Positions 55,730 to 61,788 of a stretch of DNA of 61,788 nt are shown here, piece by piece (within the stretch, counting starts at the first letter, position 1; every line of letters starts with the position of its first letter). The notes beneath the pieces were generated by a model. That model was not told the DNA's origin. It worked only from the letters and a program-made list of their open reading frames with translations, and ran no database searches. The stretch spans positions 1 to 61,788 of the forward strand of contig NZ_PVNL01000059.1 in the NCBI RefSeq assembly GCF_002994635.1. The letters run 5' to 3'. Origin of the DNA: Enhygromyxa salina (lineage in GTDB: Bacteria; Myxococcota_A; Polyangia; Nannocystales; Nannocystaceae). The translations under genes were made by a program, and so were the position numbers.

Positions 55730-57298
55730 TCAGTCCGCGAGGATCGCCTCGATCGCCGCGGTCAGCTGTCGCAAGCTGAACGGCTTTTGCAAGAACGGCG
55801 ACGCGTCCTCGCGCTCGGGAAAGTACCCGCTCATCAACAGCACGCGCTTGCGCAGCGCCGGGTAGCGCTCGAGCACCAGCCGCCGCAGCTCGTCGCCGCT
55901 CATCCCGGGCAGCCGGACGTCGCTGATCACCAGGTCGAAGGGCTCGCTCGCGAGCAGCTCGAGCCCCAGCTCGGCGGTCTCGACCCCAACCGCCACGTGA
56001 CCGGACAGCCCGAGCAGCCGGACCAGACTCCGCAGCAAGCTGGGCTCGTCCTCGACACACAGGATCCGCAGCTTGGGCGGCTCGTCCGGTGGGTGGGCTG
56101 GCGCCGGGGGCTCGAGAGCCGGCGCGAGCGGGAGCTCGAGCTCGAAGCACACGCCGCCCTCGGCCCGATTGAACGCCCGCACGCAGCCTTCGTTGTCCTG
56201 CATCAGCCCCCAGCTGATCGCCAGGCCGAGCCCGGTGCCCACCCGCTCACCACCGCCGCTGACAAACGGCGTGAACATCTGCTCGAGCACGTCATCGGGG
56301 ATCGGGGGCCCCTCGTCGAGGATCTGAATGAGCACGCGCTGGTCGACGGCCCGGGCCCTGACCTCGATGGTTCCGCCGCCGGCGATCGCCCGCGCCGAGT
56401 TGCCCAACAAGTTGACCATGACGAGTTCGAGCTGGGCACGGTCGGCGATCACGCTGAGCGTGGGCGACTCGACCGTGCACGTCAGCTCGAGCGGCTCGCC
56501 GCTGACACCCGCGAGCTGCCGCGCGGCCTCGACGACGCCGAGCACCTCGACGCGGGTCCGCTCGGGGGTCTCGGGCGCGGCGAAGGCACGCAGGTTGGTG
56601 ACGATGCGGGCGATCCGTCGGGTGTGGCCGAGCAGCTCGTCGATCGCCGCCCGAGCGGCGTCCGGGACCCGCTGCGAGAGATCGGTGAGGCCGAGCTGCA
56701 AGACCGCGAGCGGGTTGTTGATCTCGTGGGCGACCCCAGCCGCGAGGTCTCCGATCGCCGCCAGGCGGCGGGCGTGCTGAAGCTGGCGGCCAAGCTCGAC
56801 ACGCGCGCTGACATCCCGAACGATCACCTGCGTGTGGCCGAACCCCGGCACCGGCGCGACGGTGATGTCGACGACGCGACCACCGACCATCTCGATCTCA
56901 TCTGCCTCGCCCGCGTCCGCGGTCAGCAGATCTTCGACCACGTCGCGGGCCGACCCCTCGAACAGCTCGATCAGCGGCATCCCGAGCAGCTCGCCGTCCA
57001 GGAGTCGGGCTGCGATCGCGTTGGCGCTGGTGATGATCCCGAGGTCGTCGATGATGAACGCGAGGTTGGGCCCGTGATCGAACAGCGCGCGGTAGTGGGC
57101 CTCGGACCGGGCGAGCTCGCGGGTCCGCAGCTCGACGGTGTTCTCGAGCGAGGCGATCGCCTTGTGGAGCGGGAGCGCGTCGGGGTCGCGATGCTGAGCG
57201 TCCCGGGCCATGCGGGCCGAGAGCGCCTCGATCACCTCCTGCGCTGCACGGAGCTGCTCCTGCAAGGCACGGATCTGCTCATCGGGACCTTCAGTCAT
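55730..57298 (-). CDS. PAS hybrid histidine kinase with C-terminal receiver
   Basis: A 522-residue soluble kinase. N-terminal coiled coil (1-65); PAS domain (about 65-165; HYRALFDHGPNLAFIIDDLG); a dimerisation helix with phospho-acceptor His191 in LAAGVAHEINNPLAVL. The ATP domain has N-box MVNLLGNSARA, G1 DEGPPIPDD and G2 GTGLGLAISW. The receiver is at about 409-520 with acidic pocket ED (LCVEDEPSLL), phospho-acceptor Asp460 in LVISDVRLPG and a Lys in FLQKPFSL. No membrane span is present, so input must come from a partner. The overlapping upstream gene (4 bp, 57295-57298) encodes a FIST sensor, a known type of input protein for kinases and cyclases. Confidence 0.93.
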   Translation of the reverse strand: MTEGPDEQIRALQEQLRAAQEVIEALSARMARDAQHRDPDALPLHKAIASLENTVELRTRELARSEAHYRALFDHGPNLAFIIDDLGIITSANAIAARLLDGELLGMPLIELFEGSARDVVEDLLTADAGEADEIEMVGGRVVDITVAPVPGFGHTQVIVRDVSARVELGRQLQHARRLAAIGDLAAGVAHEINNPLAVLQLGLTDLSQRVPDAARAAIDELLGHTRRIARIVTNLRAFAAPETPERTRVEVLGVVEAARQLAGVSGEPLELTCTVESPTLSVIADRAQLELVMVNLLGNSARAIAGGGTIEVRARAVDQRVLIQILDEGPPIPDDVLEQMFTPFVSGGGERVGTGLGLAISWGLMQDNEGCVRAFNRAEGGVCFELELPLAPALEPPAPAHPPDEPPKLRILCVEDEPSLLRSLVRLLGLSGHVAVGVETAELGLELLASEPFDLVISDVRLPGMSGDELRRLVLERYPALRKRVLLMSGYFPEREDASPFLQKPFSLRQLTAAIEAILAD

Positions 57299-58440
57299 GT
57301 CGCTTGTCCGAGCACCAAGCCTGTCAGCGTATGGTTGATCTGTACCGCGCCAAATTGCTCACCGTAAGTGGTGAAGCCAGCGCCCGGAATCGGCAGCATC
57401 GCGGCCCCAAGCTGCGCTACGAGCCCTCGCGCCCCAGCTTCCAACATCCGGCCGGCGCAGTTGAACAGCAGCAATCCCTGCGGCTCGGCGATGCCAGCGA
57501 GCGCGCGCCCGAGTCCGTCTCGTGTGGCGGCGACGATGTCACCGGCCGCCATGGGATAGATCAGCGTGCCCTCCTCGAGCGAGCCGCCCATCAGCAGGCT
57601 CTCCGCTTGGACGGTCATCACCGAGCGCATGAACGTCGCGGGTCCGACCTCGAAGCCGAACACGATCTGCCGGGCCGCGAGGGTCTCGAGCGGGTCGTCA
57701 CGCAGACGTTGCTCGTCGAGGCCCGCGAGCTTGGCGAGGAATGGGACCGCCGGGTAGCCGTCGAGTCGCGACACGAGTCGCCGGGCCGGGTCGGCCTCGG
57801 TCACCACGATCGGCGCCGCAACGCGCGTGTAGTGGTGGAGGTGGAACGGCACGAACGGGCGCTGCGGCTCGAGCAGCAGCAGCACGGCGCTGCCGGTCGA
57901 GACGCGCGGGCCGAGGGCCACCTGGGTCGCCTGGAACTGGAAATCATCGCCCGCGCTCCCGCCGACCAGGGGGACCTTGGGCGCGGCGCTGGCCAGCGCC
58001 GCCAGCAACAGCTCTTCGGCGCCCGAGAGCCCGTCGGTGAGGCTGAGGAACACGAAGTCCTCGGGGCGCTCGCGCACCCGCTCGGCCCCGATCCCCGCTC
58101 GCAGCTCGTCGACGGCCTGGACGCAGCGCTCGTACTTCAGCTCAGCGAGCTGCTCGAGCAGCACCGCGCGGGCCTGCATCGGACCCGTGAGCGCGAGCGC
58201 GGACACCTGTCCAACGCTGAAGCCGTCGGGGCCGATCTCGCCGCAGGTGGTGCAGCCGATCGTGAGGCTGTCGGGGAACGCCTGGGCGACCGCCGCAGCC
58301 ACGTCCGCGAACGCGAGCTTGCTGCTGACGAAGAACAGCACCAACCCTGGTGTCGTGGGTCCGAGTTGCTCGCTGAGCTCGTGGGCGATCTGCGGAGGGT
58401 CGGACGAGCGGGCGTGGGCGACGGTGAGCCCCGTGGACAT
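57295..58440 (-). CDS. FIST-domain sensor protein
   Basis: A 381-residue cytoplasmic protein with FIST N- and C-domains: GLVLFFVSSKLAFADVAAAV, SLTIGCTTCGEIGPDGFS, VFLSLTDGLSGAEELLLAAL, VPLVGGSAGDDFQF and FNCAGRMLEAGA (the C-domain Cys). FIST proteins are predicted small-ligand (amino-acid-like) sensors that feed kinases, cyclases or chemotaxis. ATG 58440 is preferred over an upstream frame start. Its stop overlaps the histidine-kinase start by 4 bp, which makes the two a sensory pair. Confidence 0.9.
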   Translation of the reverse strand: MSTGLTVAHARSSDPPQIAHELSEQLGPTTPGLVLFFVSSKLAFADVAAAVAQAFPDSLTIGCTTCGEIGPDGFSVGQVSALALTGPMQARAVLLEQLAELKYERCVQAVDELRAGIGAERVRERPEDFVFLSLTDGLSGAEELLLAALASAAPKVPLVGGSAGDDFQFQATQVALGPRVSTGSAVLLLLEPQRPFVPFHLHHYTRVAAPIVVTEADPARRLVSRLDGYPAVPFLAKLAGLDEQRLRDDPLETLAARQIVFGFEVGPATFMRSVMTVQAESLLMGGSLEEGTLIYPMAAGDIVAATRDGLGRALAGIAEPQGLLLFNCAGRMLEAGARGLVAQLGAAMLPIPGAGFTTYGEQFGAVQINHTLTGLVLGQAT

Positions 58441-58744
58441 GTCTCGACCATAGCCGACGGATCCGACGTCGCTCCCGCCGGCGCGCTGGCACGCGCAAGC
58501 GCCCGCGAGCCGGCCCGCGAACTGCCGTTCCAAATAAGATCGGTGGTCACACCCGCGGAGCCGTCCCGGGGTCTGGCGGCGCGGTTGAGAGATCGCGCAC
58601 TATCCGCTGTGCCCCGCCGCGTAAACCGGCGCAGGCCGACGTTCGCGAGCAACGCAGCTGTCTGGACGTGACCACCCCGACCTTTCGATCAACGACGATC
58701 ATCCTCGCGAATCGCAGTGCAAAGGTGATACGCTCCGCGCCGAG
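58441..58744. other. Intergenic, divergent promoters
   Basis: 304 bp between the FIST gene (minus) and tssB (plus). It should hold promoters for both. No clear -35/-10 pair, repeat or RNA gene was seen. Confidence 0.5.
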
Positions 58745-59227
58745 ATGGCAAAAGAAGCATCCGTCGCCCCCAAAGAACGCGTCAACATCGTCTACAAGCC
58801 GGCCGGCGATGCAACCGAGGATGTCGAGCTGCCGCTCCGTATCCTCATGCTCGGTGACTTTACAGGCAAGGCAGACGACACCCCAGTCGAGGAGCGCAAG
58901 CCAATCAACATCGATAAGGACAACTTCAACGACGTGCTGTCCGAGTACAACATCGGCGTCGACATCAACGTGCCCGACACCCTCTCGGGGGAAGCTGGCG
59001 CGGAGATGGGCGTCTCGTTGAAGTTCAAGAACATGAAGGACTTCACGCCCGAGGGCGTGGTCGAACAAGTCCCGGAGCTCAAGAGCCTGCTCGACCTTCG
59101 CAACGCCCTCAACGCCCTCAAGGGCCCGTTGGGCAACGTTCCGGCGTTCCGCAAGAAGATCCAGAGCCTGCTCGAAGACTCGGATTCCCGCGACGCGTTG
59201 CTGGCCGAGCTCGGCGCCAAAGACTGA
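58745..59227 (+). CDS. tssB: T6SS contractile sheath small subunit
   Basis: A 160-residue TssB/VipA. It has VNIVYKPAGDATEDVELPLR, then ILMLGDFTGKADDTPVEERK and INIDKDNFNDVL, plus the C-terminal LLDLRNALNALKGPLGNVPA. TssB pairs with TssC to form the contractile sheath that drives the effector-loaded tube through neighbouring cells. It is the first gene of the visible T6SS block. Confidence 0.95.
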   Translation: MAKEASVAPKERVNIVYKPAGDATEDVELPLRILMLGDFTGKADDTPVEERKPINIDKDNFNDVLSEYNIGVDINVPDTLSGEAGAEMGVSLKFKNMKDFTPEGVVEQVPELKSLLDLRNALNALKGPLGNVPAFRKKIQSLLEDSDSRDALLAELGAKD

Positions 59228-59273
59228 GCCCCACCCCTCACTGATTCTCCACCCGACACACTGAAGAGTTCCC

Positions 59274-60749
59274 ATGAGCACCGAAACTGAGAACGAATCT
59301 GGGGGAGCGGCAGCAGCCGAGGGCTCCCTGCTCGAGACCATCCTCTCCGAGACCAACCTCGCCCCCGGCGACGAGGCCTACGACGTCACCAAGCAGGGCG
59401 TGCAGGCATTCATCAGCGAGATGCTGAAGGGTCGCGAGTCGAAGAAGATCGACAAGGCGGCCGTCGACGCGATGATCGCCGAGCTCGACGCTCGCATGAG
59501 CCAGCAGCTCAACCAGATCCTGCACAACTCGTCGTTCCAGGCGATCGAGTCGGCCTGGCGCAGCCTCAAGTACACCGTTGACAACGTCAACTTCCGCGAG
59601 AACGTGCGCATCAACGTGCTCTCGGTCCAAAAAGACGAGCTCCTCGAGGACTTCGAGGACGCCCCGGAGGTCACCAAGTCGGGCCTCTATCGCACGGTCT
59701 ACTCGGCCGAGTACGGCACCTTCGGCGGTCGGCCCTACGGGCTGATGTGCTCGCTGTACGAGTTCGCTGGCGGCCCGCAGGACATCGAGCTGCTCCAGCA
59801 GTGCGCTGCAGTCGCGACCATGGCCCACGCGCCGTTCCTGGGCAACGCGTCGCCCAAGCTGTTTGGCGTCGAGTCCTACGAAGATCTGCCGCGGCTCAAG
59901 GATCTGCAGAGCCTGTTCGAGGGTCCGCAGTACGCCCGCTGGCACGCGTTCCGCGAGAGCGAAGACGCCCGCTACGTCGGCCTCGTCGCCCCGCGAATGA
60001 TGCTCCGCATGCCCTACGGCCCGGACGACGTGCCGGTCAAGTCCTTCAACTTCAAGGAGGACGTCATCGACCAGCACGAGAACTACCTGTGGGGCTACAG
60101 CTCCTGCGCGCTCGCAACCCGCGTCGCCGACAGCTTCGCCAAGTACCGCTGGTGTCCCAACATCATCGGTCCGACCTCGGGCGGCGCCGTCGAGGATCTG
60201 CCGCTGCACCAGTACAAGGCGCTGGGCGAGATCCAGACCAAGCTGCCGATCGAGTGTCAGCTGACCGAGCGCCGCGAGTTCGAGATGGCCGAAGAGGGCC
60301 TGATCGGACTGACCATGCGCAAGGGCAGCAACAACGCCGCGTTCTTCTCGGCCAACTCGGTCCAGAAGGCCAAGGTGTTCCCGAACACCCCCGAGGGCAA
60401 AGCCGCCGAGACCAACTACCGGCTCGGCACCCAGCTGCCCTACATGTTCATCGTCACCCGGCTGTCGCACTACATGAAGGTGCTGCAGCGCGAGCAGATC
60501 GGCTCGTGGAAAGAGCGCGGCGATCTCGAGCGCGAGCTCAACGTCTGGATCAGCCAGTACGTCGCCGACATGGACAACCCCGCGCCGGGCGTTCGCTCCC
60601 GTCGTCCGCTCCGCAAGGCCTCGATCTCGGTCGAGGACGTCGAGGGACAACCCGGCTGGTACAAGTGCTCGATGAAGATCCGCCCGCACTTCAAGTACAT
60701 GGGCGCATCGTTCGAGCTCTCGCTGGTCGGCAAGCTCGACAAGGACTAG
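59274..60749 (+). CDS. tssC: T6SS contractile sheath large subunit
   Basis: A 491-residue TssC/VipB of normal length. The conserved segments include IESAWRSLKYTVDNVNFREN, GLYRTVYSAEYGTFGGRPYG and YVGLVAPRMMLRMPYGPDDV. The C-terminal part binds TssB in the sheath. It follows tssB by 46 bp with GAAGAG before the ATG. The two subunits should be made together. Confidence 0.96.
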   Translation: MSTETENESGGAAAAEGSLLETILSETNLAPGDEAYDVTKQGVQAFISEMLKGRESKKIDKAAVDAMIAELDARMSQQLNQILHNSSFQAIESAWRSLKYTVDNVNFRENVRINVLSVQKDELLEDFEDAPEVTKSGLYRTVYSAEYGTFGGRPYGLMCSLYEFAGGPQDIELLQQCAAVATMAHAPFLGNASPKLFGVESYEDLPRLKDLQSLFEGPQYARWHAFRESEDARYVGLVAPRMMLRMPYGPDDVPVKSFNFKEDVIDQHENYLWGYSSCALATRVADSFAKYRWCPNIIGPTSGGAVEDLPLHQYKALGEIQTKLPIECQLTERREFEMAEEGLIGLTMRKGSNNAAFFSANSVQKAKVFPNTPEGKAAETNYRLGTQLPYMFIVTRLSHYMKVLQREQIGSWKERGDLERELNVWISQYVADMDNPAPGVRSRRPLRKASISVEDVEGQPGWYKCSMKIRPHFKYMGASFELSLVGKLDKD

Positions 60750-60776
60750 CTCTGGACTGACCTCCATGGGCAACCA

Positions 60777-60816
60777 GGCTCCCTGCGCAACCTTGCGTGG
60801 GGGGCCTTTTGCGCAG
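60777..60816 (+). terminator. Terminator or attenuator-like hairpins after tssC
   Basis: Two mutually exclusive hairpins are visible. One is CGCAA-cc-TTGCG (60786-60797), nested in GGCtCC...gGGGCC and followed by TTTT (60807-60810), like an intrinsic terminator. The other is a perfect 8-bp inverted repeat CTGCGCAA (60783-60790) / TTGCGCAG (60809-60816). Since tssA follows 170 bp downstream, partial termination between sheath and tssA is possible. Confidence 0.5.
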
Positions 60817-60899
60817 TCAACCTCGTCTAAGTTAATGTCCTAACGTCCGCTGCCCGAGGTGGACCAGTCCACGAACGGCGCATGCAAGCGGGCGAGAAG

Positions 60900-60983
60900 C
60901 CTCGCCCGAGCTGAAAGTAGCCTCGCCCGAGCTGAAAACAGCCTCGGCCGAGCTGAAAGCAGCTTCGCCCGAGCTGAAGACAG
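60900..60983 (+). repeat. Four 21-bp tandem repeats upstream of tssA
   Basis: Four head-to-tail 21-bp units (60900-60920, 60921-60941, 60942-60962, 60963-60983), consensus CCTCGCCCGAGCTGAAAgcAG, differ at one to three positions. Each unit except the last has a small CTCG-CC-CGAG or CTCGGCCGAG hairpin. They end four bases before the tssA start codon. They are not a CRISPR array: there are no spacers. Confidence 0.9.
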
Positions 60984-60987
60984 ATCC

Positions 60988-61788
60988 ATGGACAAGCAGA
61001 CCGTCGAGCAACGTGCCGCCGCCCTCCTCGCGCCGATCCCCGGCGACAACCCCGGGGGCGAGAACGCCAACTACGACGCGCGCCACGAAGAGCTGCGCCG
61101 TGAAGTCGCGAAGATCGAGTCACCGACCACCGGGATGCCCGAGTGGCCGCTGGTCGCCAAGGTTGGCGGCGAGCTGCTGACGACGACCAGCAAGGACTTC
61201 TTGATGGCCGCGTATGTAGCCTGGGCCTGGTTCGAGACCGAGGGGTTGAACGGGCTCGCGTGTGGCGTGGCGTTGATGCAGGGGCTGGTCGAGCAGTACT
61301 GGGACACCGGGTTTCCGCCGCGCAAGCGCTTGCGTGGGCGTGGCAACGCGTACGGATGGTTCATGGACCGGTTCGAGAACGCGGTCGGCGATATCGCAGT
61401 CACGCCGAAGGATCGGGTCGCCATCGCGATCTTGCAGGAGTCGGTGCCCGCGTTTGCGGCCGTGGTCCGCGACAAGTTTGAAGACAGCGCCCCGGGTATG
61501 CGGTCGCTGACCGACGGGATCAAGCGGTTGGCGATCAACTTGCCGCCCGCGTCGCCCGAGGAGCAGGCGGCCGTCGATGCGGCGCTCGGTGGTGGGGCTT
61601 TGGTTGCGCCGGCGGCTGAGCCGGTCGCGGTCGAGCCTCCGCCGGAGCCGGTCGCGGTCGAGCCTCCGCCGGAGCCGGTCGCGGTCGAGCCTCCGCCGGA
61701 GCCGGTCGCGGTCGAGCCTCCGCCGGAGCCGGTCGCGGTCGAGCCCGCGCCGGAGCCGGTCGCGGTCGAGCCCGCGCCGGTTGTCGAG
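60988..61788 (+). CDS. tssA: T6SS baseplate/cap protein TssA, 5' part
   Basis: 267 codons are seen; the gene runs off the window. The N-terminal ImpA/TssA domain is clear: LLAPIPGDNPGGENANYDAR, ELLTTTSKDFLMAAYVAWAW, then GLVEQYWDTGFPPRKRLRG and RGNAYGWFMDRFENAV. After about residue 200 comes a repeated PEPVAVEPP linker (9 residues, six copies by 27-bp repeats), an unusually long flexible spacer before the C-terminal domain outside the window. TssA starts and caps sheath polymerisation. The ATG at 60988 places the usual start; an in-frame GTG at 60859 would add the 21-bp repeat region and is judged unlikely. Confidence 0.9.
   Translation, partial: MDKQTVEQRAAALLAPIPGDNPGGENANYDARHEELRREVAKIESPTTGMPEWPLVAKVGGELLTTTSKDFLMAAYVAWAWFETEGLNGLACGVALMQGLVEQYWDTGFPPRKRLRGRGNAYGWFMDRFENAVGDIAVTPKDRVAIAILQESVPAFAAVVRDKFEDSAPGMRSLTDGIKRLAINLPPASPEEQAAVDAALGGGALVAPAAEPVAVEPPPEPVAVEPPPEPVAVEPPPEPVAVEPPPEPVAVEPAPEPVAVEPAPVVE
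61618..61779 (+). repeat. 27-bp tandem repeats in tssA linker
   Basis: Six near-perfect 27-bp units encode the nonapeptide EPVAVEPPP (last two units EPVAVEPAP). They run to within 9 bp of the window end, so the tract may be longer. Unit number may vary between strains. Confidence 0.92.

Noticed and set aside
60900..60983. CRISPR array
   Set aside because: The units are directly adjacent without spacers.
60827..61123. Minus-strand frames over the 21-bp repeats
   Set aside because: They are periodic only because the 21-bp unit is a multiple of three and are antisense to tssA.

Overview
The window is high-GC DNA whose gene content points to a myxobacterium, most likely of the Nannocystis/Plesiocystis/Enhygromyxa type. 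The evidence is a long list of lipoproteins whose lipobox is followed by a Gly-Asp, Pro-Glu or Thr/Ser-rich linker, DUF4215-type Cys repeats, a MYXO-CTERM-like tail, an MXAN_5187-family protein, Hanks-type Ser/Thr kinases with TPR regions, VWA/VIT surface proteins and a type VI secretion locus. The taxonomic call is inference; no rRNA or tRNA gene was recognised.

Layout. Positions 1-540 hold the N-terminal part of an RND adaptor gene on the minus strand. It does not look myxobacterial and is joined head-to-head to a FecR-like gene that lacks its 5' end (544-1569); this is a foreign or mis-joined edge. A VWA lipoprotein follows (1762-3777). Region 3.6-12.3 kb is an accessory, rearranged zone. 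It contains a decayed DUF262 gene (3890-4578), two visibly more A/T-rich secreted-protein genes (4806-8135), a remnant of a zinc-ribbon transposase-like gene, a near-identical 149-bp copy of the VWA gene's 3' end (8728-8876), a damaged lipoprotein gene, and an intact two-gene operon of a DUF262 (GmrSD-N/ParB-Srx-like) protein and a HipA-like kinase with no HipB. That operon is the best candidate for an undescribed defence or toxin-like system. From 12.5 to 31.4 kb come a CoA-transferase (two subunits), lipoproteins, a GT-C glycosyltransferase pair, a pair of zinc-ribbon membrane proteins, an RTX-like repeat lipoprotein, an MXAN_5187-family membrane protein, a ComEC-like channel without its metallo-beta-lactamase domain, an FHA protein overlapping selA, and a giant FecR/VIT/VWA/TPR protein. 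Two Ser/Thr kinases follow (31.5-36.2 kb), then a penicillin-acylase-family hydrolase and a CBS-pair protein. At 39.8-46.3 kb is a complete TetR-adaptor-RND pump-TolC efflux operon with a palindromic operator candidate. At 46.3-55.6 kb are mostly exported proteins: a CotH-like kinase, a trypsin with somatomedin-B-like repeats, a second RTX-like lipoprotein and a second VWA lipoprotein, plus an Rpn-like nuclease. At 55.7-58.4 kb a FIST sensor overlaps a hybrid histidine kinase. The window ends in T6SS genes tssB, tssC and the 5' part of tssA.

How the genes work together. Three units are clear operons by overlap or spacing and function: the efflux operon, FIST/histidine kinase, and tssBC(A). 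DUF262-HipA, FHA-selA, scoAB, the GT-C pair and the DUF4126/zinc-ribbon pair also overlap or are separated by 2 bp. The rest are mainly single genes with their own promoters. All functions are assigned by reading motifs in the translated sequence; no database search was run.
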